This document shows, one piece after another, positions 12,020 to 24,400 of a stretch of DNA of 64,000 nt (position 1 is its first letter; the number at the start of each line of letters is the position of its first letter). The position numbers and the translations under genes are program-made. The notes beneath the pieces are model-generated. The model saw only the letters and a program-made list of their open reading frames with translations, did no database searches and was not told where the DNA came from. The stretch is from Oryzias latipes (taxonomy: Eukaryota; Chordata; Actinopteri; Beloniformes; Adrianichthyidae), in assembly GCF_002234675.1 (NCBI RefSeq), contig NC_019875.2, positions 26,524,318-26,588,317 on the forward strand, written 5' to 3'.

Positions 12020-12280
12020 GAACAGGCTAATAGGGAACCAGAGTTTAATTCCCAGGTTCATCCAGTGTGGGTCCTTGGGCTACTGCCCCATTGTGTAGCC
12101 GCAAAGGGGCCCAAGTCCGGGGGCCCCTATGCCAGTCCCTAGTCCAGATAAAATAAAGGGCCATGTTAGGAAAGGCATCTGGTGTGAAATTCTCTGCCAA
12201 AATTTACATGTGTGAATCAGTTTAAGCTGATTTGCTTTAGCGACCCCTGAAGGGCTACTTTACATAATTAGGAAAACCCC
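12020..12280 (+). mobile_element. tRNA-derived SINE with an RTE-type tail, degenerate
   Basis: The head has a B-box-like GTTTAATTCCCAGG. The body carries GTGTGGGTCCTTGGGC and GGGGGCCCCTATGCCAGTCC, and the tail has AGGAAAGGCATCTGG and then GCGACCCCTGAAGGG, the same 3' end as the RTE remnant near 5600. This pairing suggests mobilisation by an RTE-type LINE. It is worn and has no coding capacity. Confidence 0.6.
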
Positions 12281-12516
12281 TGGATGCCTGAATTTATTTA
12301 CAGCTATTAAAAAAATCATGCTTTTACTTTAAAGTAGATAAAAAGGTATAAGTAGGCATCAAGGAGTTAAACAAAAACATATGCTTCATGACTAAATGTA
12401 AAGACAAAATATTCATATTTAATCTCAATTTTCTTTTGATGAACTGGCAAACCCCACTTTTACTTGGTAGTAACATGGACCTAACAACCCGGAAATGGGA
12501 AGAAGCTGGAATAGAG

Positions 12517-12634
<118 letters not shown>

Positions 12635-12854
12635 AACTTTATTAATCTCCCAAAGAGAAATTCAGGTGTCCGGTAGCAAAACACACAACCACACGCAATA
12701 AACAACAGTAAAATGACAGTTCACAAAATAAAATATCAGTTCATCGGGCAAGACGGATGGATGGATGGATGGATGGATGTATAGTTAAGACAGTTAAATG
12801 AGTATGTGCTTAAATTTCATTTCACAATAAACAAGCATCACATTTATGTACAGT

Positions 12855-12868
12855 CCCCCCCCCCCCCC
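12855..12868 (+). repeat. poly(C) tract
   Basis: A run of 14 C. Similar C or G homopolymers occur near 17397, 20305 (17 G), 22374, 31569 and 63883. Confidence 0.9.
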
Positions 12869-13182
12869 TCGTTCCTTTCAATTGTATGTATGCATTTATT
12901 TATTTAGGCCCTTTTGCCACCACACAAGAAATGATCAAGCTTTTTTGGAAAGGCATATATATAGTTTTCTTGGAAATTGTAAATTGTCATTCATGTTATT
13001 TAAATCTACTGCTTTTAACATAATTCACTAAAGAGTCTTTTGTTTCGTCCTCGTGTGAAGAGTTTTTTTGCATTTTCATACGCAGATGGTCAATATTTGA
13101 ATATCCTATTTCTGAAGAGTTTTCATGTTTGCTTGCAGATTGCATGTCCTGTATGTCAGTGTATTGTAATACTGAGACGTGT

Positions 13183-13198
13183 CACTAGGGGGCAGCAC
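13183..13198 (+). promoter_or_regulatory. CTCF-like motif between foxf2 and foxc1 (points right)
   Basis: CACTAGGGGGCAGCAC is an almost ideal vertebrate CTCF core. A weaker same-strand match, CACTAGAGGGAGGC, lies about 280 bp further on (near 13460). With the - strand motif at 8626 this makes a divergent pair between foxf2 and foxc1. Binding itself is inferred. Confidence 0.55.
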
Positions 13199-13960
13199 TC
13201 CTTAATAAATATTTTTTCCATTTAGGAATGTTGCAGTTTTCGGTTTAAAACCGAACAGTATGTTACATCTGTAAATCCAACTGTGGGGAAAGTGAATCGT
13301 TGCATCTTTATTGCGTACATTTGCCCATTTTTACGTTGAATGTCTCAAAAACGTGTGTTGAGCTAAATTTAATATATTTTAATATATATATATATTTTAT
13401 GACATCTCACCAGTCATAGTCAACTTAAAGTTTCCCTTTTTAACAATACTAGTCATGAACACTAGAGGGAGGCCCTACACAAATATGACGGTAAATCTGG
13501 GCTTTAGTTCTGTCCTCTCCTCTTACTCCCTTTCAGACTCAGGGCAGCAACGATATGGATCTAAACAGGACTTTAATTTTAATTTTTATTTCTTCTTAAC
13601 TTTAAATGTACCTCTTTCATTAACCAAGTCATTGAATAGTTATTTGGTTGAACCATCTGGCGTAGTATTTACAGACCTGAATAATATATAATACATTTAG
13701 TTGTTTAGGACTTTGTTTTTAGAAGAAACAATTACAATTTAACAGAGTCGGAATTTAGTTATAGGCTACAGTTAAAATGACTTGATTTCTATTAATAAAG
13801 GAGTGAACTCTAAATAAATGATAGCAGAAATGAGGGTTTTCCTTAGATGGTTACAGCCAGCATCCATATTGCACATTTTTCTTTTGTGTATTATTTTGAC
13901 GCTCGACTAAGCCTTCCAGTGAGCCTCAGTCGAGAATGCTTTAAATAATGAAAAGCTGAG
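13199..13960. other. intergenic DNA upstream of foxc1, first part
   Basis: AT-rich with no gene. Apart from the weaker CTCF-like match near 13460 I see nothing specific. Confidence 0.5.
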
Positions 13961-13969
13961 GAGGACTGG

Positions 13970-14230
13970 GTGGGCAGACTGTGGTATTAGTAAAAGGCCC
14001 GGCTTGAATTATGTAAACAGCCAAAGGGCGGTGGAAAAAGTTCATGCCCAGGTCCATGTAAGGAGAAACCGGCGCAGCGCTGCGGGCCTCCGCACGGACA
14101 TTTAATTAAGACGCCCTGCGGAGGATTGGAACTGTAACTTTGCCTCACAATGGTCATTAACAATTTCATGCGTCGTCGCTAGGGCCGACGGGAGAACGCA
14201 GATATCGAGACTCGACTTTTTCTTTTTTGG
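13970..14230 (+). promoter_or_regulatory. candidate cis-regulatory block upstream of foxc1
   Basis: A GC-richer island in AT-rich surroundings, 1.1-1.3 kb before the foxc1 start. It contains several motif-like words: a SOX-like CACAATGG, a homeodomain-like TTTAATTAAG and the CpG-containing CCGGCGCAGCGCTGCGGG. It is called only on composition and position. Cross-species alignment would be needed to show it is conserved. Confidence 0.25.
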
Positions 14231-14770
14231 TTAAAAAATAAGGCCTTAAATTCTTTGTAAGGCAGCTACGGCCTTTTATTTCTTCATGCAGATTTTAGAG
14301 ATGATAAACGGCCCAGAAACTTGCTCAAAAGTGTAAACTGTAAAATAAAATAAATGTATATATATACATATTAACTCTGTTGAAGATAATTAACTAAATT
14401 TGAGTAAAAAGAAAGAAACGTATGAACTTTCTCTTTTGGCCCTATGGAAGCTTCTGAAATATTTGACGCCAGCGCGCTTGGGGGTGTCGAAGTCAGGGCT
14501 ATTTGTTTCCTCGCTCGCTCGCCCGCGCGCGGATGGAGGCTCGCGCGCTCAGCACAAATTGTCTTTTAATTCCCGCAGTAATGTGATCGCGCTCAGACGC
14601 CCGCTGCGAGGGAAGAAGAGGTCTGTTCCTGCTTTGATCTCACCCGGGGCTGCTGGTTGTGGTGTTGACTTGAAACTGCCCATCAGAAGATGTGCAAATG
14701 CACCAAAGGCTGGCTTTTACCCCCGTGGGGTTGGAATCTTTTAATCTCTCAAGCAATTGATTAAGGCCAC

Positions 14771-14772
14771 AT

Positions 14773-14819
<47 letters not shown>

Positions 14820-14821
14820 TT
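14771..14821 (+). repeat. (ATTT)n microsatellite
   Basis: About 12 units of ATTT, uninterrupted, 480 bp before the foxc1 start codon. Confidence 0.95.
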
Positions 14822-14977
14822 ACCAATCGTCCAATCAATCCACTGATTGAATGATGCGATCGTGATCATTGTCCTCAACCTGCTCCGTCCTGTCTGCGGC
14901 TTTTTGGAAGGAGTGGGTTGGGAGTTCCAGCACCTCATCAAACGTACTTCCAAAAGTGTCAGTCGGCCCGACTTCCC

Positions 14978-15010
14978 ATTGGACGACCTGTGCACTTTAG
15001 TGGGCGGGGC
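14978..15010 (+). promoter_or_regulatory. foxc1: CCAAT (inverted) and GC-box pair before foxc1
   Basis: ATTGG at 14978-14982 is an inverted CCAAT box, and GTGGGCGGGGC at 15000-15010 is a strong Sp/KLF GC box. They sit about 290-320 bp before the foxc1 ATG in CpG-containing sequence, which fits a TATA-less promoter start. The transcription start is inferred to lie between here and about 15100. Confidence 0.45.
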
Positions 15011-15299
15011 ATCCCCGTCCCAACAGCAAAAAAAGAAGGAAAGAATTTAACTGCGCAGAAGTGCTGCGCGCTGACGGATGTCCAAAGTTTAGAACTTTTT
15101 CAATCAATGTGCGTCTCACATGGTCTCGAGGATGGGGACGGCTTAGACGGAGCAAACTTCTCCGTGCTCAAAACGTTCCCCTCTTTTTCTTCTCTGCGTG
15201 ACGTGCTGCGGGGAGCTGTGATTTCACCGTCTTCAAAAGAGGGACACGCGTGGCGCGCGCTCTCGGCGTATTTTGGAGCTTTCCTCTGAGCGTGAAGTC

Positions 15300-16715
15300 A
15301 TGCAGGCTCGATACTCCGTCTCCAGTCCGAACTCTCTGGGCGTCGTGCCGTACATCAGCAGCGACCCCAGCTACTACCGGGCTGCAGCCGGTGGGGGGTA
15401 CACGGGTATGCCAGCACCCATGAACATGTACTCTCACGCGGCGCACGACCAGTACCCCGCCAGCATGGCCCGGGCGTATGGACCGTACACCCCCCAGCCT
15501 CAACCCAAGGATATGGTGAAACCCCCATACAGTTACATCGCGCTCATCACCATGGCTATCCAGAATTCGCCTGACAAGAAGGTGACCCTGAATGGGATTT
15601 ATCAGTTCATCATGGAGAGGTTTCCCTTCTACCGGGACAACAAGCAGGGCTGGCAGAACAGCATCAGACACAACCTCTCCCTCAATGAGTGTTTTGTCAA
15701 GGTGCCCCGCGATGACAAGAAGCCCGGGAAAGGCAGCTACTGGACCTTGGACCCGGACTCCTACAACATGTTCGAGAACGGGAGCTTCCTGCGCCGGAGG
15801 CGGCGGTTCAAGAAGAAGGACGCGCTAAAGGAGAAGGAGGAGCGGCTGCAGAAGGAGCTGCCGCCGCGGCATCAGGGCCGGGAGCAGGAGCAGCCGGTGC
15901 AGGGCTCTCAGCCCGTCCGGATCCAGGATATAAAGACCGAGAACGGGACAGTCACACCGCCACAGGCCAACTCCCCCTCACTAAACACCGTTCCCAAAAT
16001 CGAGAGTCCAGACAGCAGCAGCAGCATGTCCAGCGGGAGCCCGCACAGCATCCCCTCCAGCCGCTCTATCGTAATGGACAGCTCCGAGCAGCACCACGGG
16101 CAGGCCTCGACGCAGGGCTTTAGCGTGGACAACATCATGACCTCTCTGCGCGGATCTCCTCAGGGCGCGTCGGAGCTCAGCTCCAGCCTCAGCGCCTCCA
16201 GCAGGACAGGTATCACCCCGTCTTTGTCCCTAAACTATTCTCCCAGTCAAACGTCTGTCTATAGCTCACCCTGTAACCAAAGCTCCATCTCCACTACCTC
16301 CAACGCCACATATCATTGTAACATGCAAGCCATGAGCCTTTACGCTGGGGACAGAGCCAACCATCTGGCACCGAGCACCACCGTGGACGAAACGTTGCCT
16401 GACTACTCAATCACAACCACCTCATCCTCTCTGACCCACGCGAATCTAAATTCCGGCCAGGAGGGCCATCCCTCCCACCAGGGCAGGCTTGCCTCCTGGT
16501 ATCTGAACCAGGCCGGAGACCTGGGCCACCTGGGCGCCTCTTACCCGGCACAGCAGCAGAACTTCCACTCAGTCCGGGAGATGTTTGAATCCCAGAGAAT
16601 TGGCCTGAATAACTCATCTGTAAATGGGAATAACAGCTGTCAGATGTCATTCCCACCGAGCCAATCCATCTATCGCACTTCGGGAGCTTTTGTATATGAC
16701 TGCAGCAAGTTCTGA
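15300..16715 (+). CDS. foxc1: Forkhead box protein C1
   Basis: A single-exon gene of 471 residues, near the length of zebrafish Foxc1a. I start it at the ATG of [11 protein letters not shown], the conserved FoxC1 N-terminus; upstream codons in this frame contain no other ATG. The forkhead domain spans about residues 73-172: it opens [16 protein letters not shown], has recognition helix [13 protein letters not shown] near 120-132, and ends with a basic RRRRRFKKK run for nuclear import. Further features are two SUMO-type sites (IKTE near 211-214 and PKIE near 232-235), an eh1-like [10 protein letters not shown] at about 274-283, Ser-rich linkers and the conserved C-terminal activation region ending [12 protein letters not shown]. 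FoxC1 regulates somite, vascular, neural-crest, kidney and anterior-eye development; in humans its loss causes Axenfeld-Rieger anomalies. It is last of the three forkhead genes, and the following 47 kb holds no other host gene that I can see. No truncation or frame damage is visible. Confidence 0.97.
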   Translation: MQARYSVSSPNSLGVVPYISSDPSYYRAAAGGGYTGMPAPMNMYSHAAHDQYPASMARAYGPYTPQPQPKDMVKPPYSYIALITMAIQNSPDKKVTLNGIYQFIMERFPFYRDNKQGWQNSIRHNLSLNECFVKVPRDDKKPGKGSYWTLDPDSYNMFENGSFLRRRRRFKKKDALKEKEERLQKELPPRHQGREQEQPVQGSQPVRIQDIKTENGTVTPPQANSPSLNTVPKIESPDSSSSMSSGSPHSIPSSRSIVMDSSEQHHGQASTQGFSVDNIMTSLRGSPQGASELSSSLSASSRTGITPSLSLNYSPSQTSVYSSPCNQSSISTTSNATYHCNMQAMSLYAGDRANHLAPSTTVDETLPDYSITTTSSSLTHANLNSGQEGHPSHQGRLASWYLNQAGDLGHLGASYPAQQQNFHSVREMFESQRIGLNNSSVNGNNSCQMSFPPSQSIYRTSGAFVYDCSKF

Positions 16716-17161
16716 CCAAAAAAATAACTAAAATAAAAATTAAAAAAGCCTTAACCTTCCCCCACATCTCTGAACTGCCATTTTTAAAATCCCTTTTGGG
16801 CTGAGACAGAAAAACACAACAGACTTGATCTTTGCTTTTTTTAAAAAGAACAAATGTTACAACAGATATCACGTAAGTCTCTTTTTTGTTATTTTTGTGG
16901 CGTTATATGTAAAAGATGTGTCACTTTTTTGGAAGCTGTAAATTGCATATAGTAATTTATTTCTAAACTGTAGCCGGATATTATGGACCAAACACCCAAA
17001 AGTGTTTCTAATCTAAATGATCACAACTGTCCAAAAGCTGCTGCATTATCAGACTTTAAAAAAAAGAAAACATGGAAAAAGGAAGGAACGTAGCTTATAT
17101 ATCATCTTTTTAAAGATTCTTTATTTGTTGATAACTATTCTGAAGGATTTGTTTTTCTTTT

Positions 17162-17167
17162 AATAAA
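17162..17167 (+). terminator. foxc1: poly(A) signal of foxc1
   Basis: AATAAA 447 nt after the stop codon, followed by a TG-rich element (TTTTTTGTGAG). The 3' UTR between carries AT-rich blocks such as GTAAATTGCATATAGTAATT. An earlier AATAAA just 17 nt after the stop is too close to be the main site. Confidence 0.65.
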
Positions 17168-17396
17168 TTGTCATTTTTTGTGAGTTAACGTGCCTCCTTT
17201 TTTTGAAGACATGAGTACAAGTGTTTACATTTTTTGACTAATTTTGTAGCAATAATTATTTAAACTTTGTGTAAAAATGAAAAAAATAATAAAAAATAAT
17301 AGAACAGGGGAGTATTTTCCTATAATTATTTAAATAAGATAATATTAATTGTTGAGAAATGTATTTAAATTGGGTGAGATTGTTTTACGAAGCAGA

Positions 17397-17422
17397 CCCC
17401 CCCCCCACACACACACACACAC
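17397..17422 (+). repeat. poly(C) followed by (AC)n
   Basis: Ten C followed by about eight AC units. Confidence 0.85.
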
Positions 17423-17804
17423 GCGCACGGCACAACTTTGTTTTGGATCGCGATGTGTGTTTACTGGCGAATACCAGCGCTGACTTAATTTCATACCACT
17501 CATTCCAAAAGTATTCCCGTTGTTCCCTTCAGTTTTGACGCTGGACTCGACTTGTTTGCGCTCCTGACCTGTGACGCTGACCTGGAGAAGGAGCTCATGT
17601 CTTTAATTTTTTTCATTCTACGGGATTTTATTCCCTGAAGCATTTCTTCATTTTATAGTATTTACTTTAAGCAATATCAAAATAAAACATCCCAATTTTT
17701 TAAACAGATTTTTCAAATATTTAATAGAAAACGTCTCGCTTTTATTCAAGATAAGATCAACTTTTGATTATATTTTTGCAACAAAATTATATGAAACCCC
17801 TTAA

Positions 17805-18009
<205 letters not shown>

Positions 18010-20844
18010 ATACATACACACACACAATTTAAAAGGCCACTGCCAATTTATTATCTACTAATAGCTGAATACTGCAGCTCTTCTGCAATGTATTTTTATG
18101 TAATATTAGTGATAATATTGTTATAATGGAGATATTTGTCAGAGTCTTAAAAAAACATTTGTCAACGTAAATAGAAATTTTGCTCATTAGTTTAAGTTTT
18201 TTTTAAATAAAATAATTCTATCTCATAAACTCTGAAATTGAAGAAAAAATGCACATGTTGGGATGTTACAGTTTTTAAAATTGTATTTTATGTTTTGAAA
18301 TTATTATTTTATTTATCTATTTTATCCCCTGGTTGTATATATATTTTTTTTCTTTGGAGATGAAATAATTTTTCTGTGAAAGTCAGCAGTGCATAAGCGC
18401 GCCCATTAAAGCCAAGATCATTTTACGAATTGTAGGTCCAACAAACAAACGTCGTGTTAGCCCAAAGATTGATGGCTCTCTTGCAGAAAAAAAGAAAACA
18501 AATGGTCAGGAAGAAATAAAATTCAATCAGAGACTTGAAGCCGTTTTTCATGAGACGGAAACGCCAGAGAGGGAGACGGGGAGGTCAAAGAGCAGAATGT
18601 CGACCGCCAAGGCACCGTCAACAATGCAACAGAGCACAAAGATGAGGAGCGTTCCAGCAGATCCTAGACCATGTGTTTCTTAAAACATAGAATGTAACCT
18701 GCGCGCAAATAAGACGTTTTGATTTGAAACTGACATTTTAATTAGCTGGAGTCTAGAGTTTCCTCTGCAGGCCCTTGGAGTTTAATCTGTGCCACAAAAT
18801 AATTTTTTATTCCACTTTCATTTCCCTTTTCAGAGGAGCAGATAACAGACTGTTTGTTTTCTTGTTTGTGCTCACAGCCAACAGCAGAGATGGTAAAGAT
18901 AATCCAGTGCCACAACAAAACACACTCATCATCAATTGTTGCTCGCAGCTCTTTAAAACGTCTTCCTTCCAAAACATCTTATTTCAGGGCGTCCTGACGC
19001 GCAGGCAGAGCTCCTCTCCGGTCTGCGCGCAGGCTTCCCGAAGCGTTCCGCCACATTCCTGAAAACACGAACTTCCTTCACGCTTTTGGGTCAAATAGCA
19101 AAGACAAAAACCGCAGTGTCGGCTGCGTCTTTTCAAACTCGGAGAGTCAGGACTGCGCTTTTGATTGCGATTTGTTAAATGGGTGTTTAAAAAAAGAGAT
19201 AAGACTGACACCACTTATGGTTTCTCACAGAACCTTAAGTAAAGCCAAAAGGGGGAAGCAACCAAAGCGAAATACTTGGACCGCTAAAGGGTAAAATAAA
19301 ATTATCACAATTTCATGGATCTGATTTTACGCAAACGTGCCATAGGGCTACGAGCTTAAAAGTCAGGTCAAGAAAGTGGTATTATATTTCTTTACATTCG
19401 TTTAATTTCAAACCAGGTAGCCTATATAATTTATAATTTTTCAATCAATTAAAAAAATTAGTTACCAAAGGCCTTTTCTAAGAAGCTTTTCCCTCAAACT
19501 CAAAACAGTGCTGCACTAATGCATAACGTCGGACACGCGTATTTAAGTCATTCCATGTCCCGTTAAGTTTACAGGGGAGGGTGGAGAAAGAGGGGGCGCA
19601 TAAATGAGCTGCAGGCTTGCTGAGCCCCTGCAGGCTGCGTGCACCTGTATGGCTGAGTGACCGCAGCTCACTCCATGGAAAATGCTGTGTTTTACCTCTA
19701 AGCCGCATCTGTTTCTAATTACGGGCTCATAGAGGCGATTTCTGTTTCTGTTCTGTCTGCTCTGCTGCAGCCAAACGAAAGGAAGGTTGGAGGTCCAACA
19801 CTTGTCTCTCAGAGGGGAAAATAACCACCACAGCCCATTCTCCTGCCCCATATAAAAGCTTTTTTTTTTTTTTTTGTAGAAAATGAATTCTGAAAATACC
19901 CCAAAAGAGATTTGACGCTGTAATCAAGCAACGTCTTATAATGAAATGTAACAAAGTGGCACTGAAACCTGCGGGACAATGGGGGTAGTGTGAAGTTAAA
20001 CCGGGGGGGGGGGGCGACCTGCGAGTAACCCCAATATTCTTGGCAAAATACCTTTTAAAAAAAAGAGAACAGAGTTGCCTTCAAGTTCCAATCCAGCTTT
20101 TCTGCAGCTCGGGCTCGGGCCGCGGTTTCAAAGTTTCAAACTCTTCAATGCTTCAATTATGCAGCGAAATATGAAATAATTCATTGTTGAACCTAATTTA
20201 TGAAAATTAGTTTCAGGAAACGACGGACTTTGTCACAACAACAGGGAGAAACGTGCAAAACTTGATTCTATATTATAAGTAAAATTCCTTTTTTGCTTTT
20301 TTTTGGGGGGGGGGGGGGGGGTCTTTTAATTAATTATTTTGCGTTTAGACGCGTTATAAATCCTATCACTCCTTTTTAAATTTTAAACCACGTTAAAAAA
20401 GGACAATAGTTTAATCAATATGTCTGTAGCTTAATGTAATATATATTTTTTCAGTAAGGCCAAACTGCACTCGTATTGGCTCTCCTACCAGGACGCACGA
20501 GCGCATGGATCCATGAAGCAGACTCGCGGTCCAAACGCAGCCTCTGCTGTGCAGCAGGAGCGACTGAAGCTGAACAAACTTGATCTCTGGGTCCTTCCAG
20601 AGCCGTCCAGCTTCTGCCATTTGAGCCACAGTAGCAGTTGTTCGGGGTTTTCGCGGCTCTCATCTCATTTACAAGCGCGAGGCCGTGAAAATATCAACCA
20701 CGCGCTCTGCAGGCCGCGACTAAATCAGGACTTCTAACCTTGTTTTTGTTCAAGCTTCTAAAATTTTTAGGTTATAAATTTACAAATGCAATTTCGATCC
20801 TAAAAAATAATATATTAATATAGTAAATAGTTAAATATATATAT
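18010..20844. other. foxc1 downstream DNA, no gene seen
   Basis: No coding region supported. Between about 18,980 and 19,850 and again at 20,480-20,730 the sequence is less AT-rich than its surroundings, with scattered CpGs, and could hold regulatory DNA or a non-coding transcript. That is composition only. A 17-bp poly(G) lies at 20305-20321. Confidence 0.4.
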
Positions 20845-21163
20845 TGTCAGGGTTCTGACTTTTTCCTTAATAAAGAAAAGAACCACACAGGAGATGAGAA
20901 CTTTTGACTTCTGCAGGAGAATCGGTCTGTGACAGCGCGAACTGTCACAGAGGAGTTAAGCCTTCTCCGTGTATCCAGTCTGGTTTTATTGGTGACCGGG
21001 GTTGATAACATAAAAGTAGGTCATTCAATCAGGCGGTAAACATCATATTCTTGTATAATCAGAACTTTTCAGGTCATTATTTTCTTACTGAAAGATAGAA
21101 CTGAGACAATCATATTAAGGTGAAAATAGCGTGTAAGCAAATGATAATTACATAACTCTGACA
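20845..21163 (-). mobile_element. LTR with adjacent polypurine tract, rest of element not seen
   Basis: The 319-bp segment begins TGTCAGGG and ends CTCTGACA, so it has the TG...CA ends and short inverted termini (TGTCAG/CTGACA) of an LTR. On the - strand it is preceded directly by a purine tract, AAAAAGGGAGGGG (21164-21176), as a 3' LTR should be, and carries AATAAA inside (near 20986). No gag or pol similarity was recognised on the internal side and no second LTR is visible, so it is a 3' fragment or a badly eroded copy. No target duplication was found. Confidence 0.55.
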
Positions 21164-21176
21164 CCCCTCCCTTTTT

Positions 21177-21370
21177 ATCATTTCAAACACGTCATAAGTA
21201 AACGCAGATAAATGGAAGGTACATACGTGAAACATGGTTATGTAATCATAAGAAGAGGCCATCAAAACATAATTTTTATTACATAAAAATATATGTATAT
21301 GTATATGTAAAATATATTTACTTATCTATCTATCTATTTATGTGCAAGATATTTTATTTTAAAAATATCT

Positions 21371-21403
<33 letters not shown>

Positions 21404-24400
21404 ATGTTTTAGTTAATGTGATGATTTTCAACTCAAACGTTTTTTAAAATAAAATATCTGTAATAAGGTCAAATTTAATAACACTAATCCTACTAGTATC
21501 GATAATAACTGTTAATTTGCAAGAAAAATAAATCAGAAAAATCAACATATTTCCTTGTTTTATTTGTTAAATTATGAAAAGATGCTTCCTGAAAAAAAGC
21601 ACTGAGTGACAGTTCTGAATACCATCTTTAGTTAATTTAAGGGATGAAATTGGTTACAAGTTACATTACAGCATACTATAAAGTTGCTTATAAAATTGGA
21701 TCCAACCTGAGAGATCTGTGAGACAATAAGCCTAAAACTGTAAAGGAAGCGATGCTGACAACGGCTTGACAGAAACCGCTGACGGCAGTTGGAATATATA
21801 AAATTCTGCCATTACAGTACACTTAAGCCAATATATTAAAAGCAGACAAGTCGACAGATTAAGTCAGAGATGACAACATCTGATATCGTGTTCGCAGAGG
21901 CGATGAAGTTATCTGACAAATCCCTGTTTTTGACAGATAAAGTGCTACTGCAGCTAATCACAGTGTCAACAAAAACCCTCTTCTGTGTCGGTCCTTCCTG
22001 CTTTGCTGACAGATTCAGCAAGTGGAGTTCAGATAAAGTTTGGAGACCTCATCATTAGTTGTTTGTCTGAGACCAATTTCTGTCATGGATTCCTTGCATC
22101 CACCATGGTGAAACTTGTTTTTATCAAGATTCAGCATCATTTTAAGCTTGAAAGGTGATCATGAAATAGTATTTTAAGAATTCTTTTCAGCTGTTGTTTT
22201 GTTTTCCCACAACCCGCTGCAGAAGGATGGACAATAAGAAACTGCCTGTGTGCGTGTTGTGTTCAATCCTGTTCTCATGTTTGAACCAGGCCGTAATCAG
22301 TCTCTGCATGCAGAAACGCAGGAAGTAGACATTTACCTGCAGCCCCTCCACCTCCTCAACCTCCACTGTACAACCCCCCCCCCCCCCCCGCCCCCTGTTT
22401 TCCACACACGCAATATGCTGCGCTGAAGAATTATTATGCAGAAAGAGGTGTGAGGTGAAACACGGGCAAGGAAAAACAAACTGCTTAAAAGAATAACACT
22501 GACCTCAGCCTCAACTGTTGCACATTTTTACAATTTCTGCAAACTTTTGGTTTATGTAAAACAGAACCACAGATGGAAAAGCCTATGGTCACCACGTAGA
22601 TCCTACTGGCACCATAAATCTTGACTCCCGAGGCCTGAAATGGCATTAAAATGCAATAAAAGGCTGACGATTAAAAAGAAACCTGAGCCGGTCTTCGTGT
22701 GAAAAGCATTGCACAGCTTTCTGCAGTGATTCAGAGTGTATCGCTAATGTCAGCTGTCTGAGCTTGTGTCAACATACAAACTGCCCTCTGACCCCTGAGA
22801 GGAAAACCCTTTCCTTCTGACGCTCTTTTCAGCAGCCAGTTGTTTACTCTCCTGCTAGTTAACTAATTTGCTTTTTCTTTACCTGGTTCCACTGCATTGT
22901 AAAGAATATTCCATACATAAACAGAGAGGTGAAGAAAGAAGCTGAAAGAGTTTGTCAAGAATGCAAATGAGAGAAACTCTATCCAAGACCAGCAAGAAAG
23001 TCGATTTACCATCAAATGTCAGTGTTGTCACTTTCAAAAATGAAAAGTCAGCCAGTGCTCGTCCACTGCTGGGATGAATTCTGAACTTATCTGAGCATCT
23101 TCTTGAATATCTGTAGGATATGTGGGTGTGAGGTTGTGTCTGTGCACCATGAAGCAGCCAGATGGTGTTTGTGTGTGATGGCGAGCAGCGGCGATACAGC
23201 AGTGGTTCCTTTCACAGATCAGCACTTCTATCTCTGTTCCATCTCCAGGCTCCCTGCTCGTATAAACATCCCAAGTGCATGGGCCTCTGAAGTTTCTGCC
23301 TTTGTGTTTACAGTGAGAAGTCAAGCAAATACATGAACTTTAGGACAAAGAGAACTAGGATGAACAATAGTCCCAGATTGCTTAAATTATTTCCAGAGAG
23401 CGATTATACGTGTTCTATGCAAGTGAAAATTCCATGATATTGAAAGATGGGTTCAGCCAAAAAAGAAAAAAAACACAGTTTTGACATTTTGATTTTATTT
23501 TTAAATAGTAAAAATCTTGTTTTGTAGCTTGTTTTCCTCTCCTTTTTATTTCAGAAATTTTACAACTGTATAGTACAGAGTTTGATTGAGTCTGAATAAA
23601 GAAGTGAGGCTTCAGAACATGCTGTTCTGGAGACACACAGATGTTTACACACCATTCCACCAGATGGATAAACTCTTTGCAAAGGAGCAAATGAAATGTA
23701 GCATTCACTTTTGAAAATGGAGCTTTGGCTGAAATTAACCTCAGCAAAAAATAACCGTGAACATTTCCAATCGAACCCTCTTACAATGCTGTGACTCTGA
23801 CATCAAAGCGCGCTTTGGAGCAATTGTCTCCCCCTGCTCCTTTCAAATTGCCCGTTTTTCAACTTTGGAAAGAAGAAAAATCCCCTGCACATCAAAGTCG
23901 GAGACAGAGAAAGTCATTTAGTCTTATCTTAATTGAGCTGCAATTTTAATAATGATCTTACACATTGGGACCAAGTAGAAGAGGAGGAGCTGCGGGAGGA
24001 GAGACCAGTTCGTCCATGCTCCACTGCTCCACGCTGTCTAATCTCAGCTCCAGACATGTCATTGGCCAGTGATTTATGATGACCTAATGTTTTGTTTACT
24101 TCATGGTCATAACAGGCAGGCGGATTGCATAGGGCATGCGGTATGGGGAAACATGAAAGCACTGGTGCTGCTTGGAGTACCGCAGTCCCCGGCAGTTCAC
24201 AGAAATAAACAGCTGCGTGTTTCTGCCACCTGGAAGAGCACAGCTTTCAAATCGCAGCCCGGAACTTCTGGCCACTCAGGAGCCTACAAAAGTCCAAGGT
24301 TGTGTGCTTCACTGCTTGTCATGACATCACCATCAATCTGCATCATAGAGGTTGTTCACTTAACCTAAAAAAAAAAAAAAGTCCCTCCAAATAATTGACT

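Noticed and set aside
15273-15299. Upstream extension of foxc1 by 9 codons
   Set aside because: It begins with TTG, and the conserved [11 protein letters not shown] start is at 15300.
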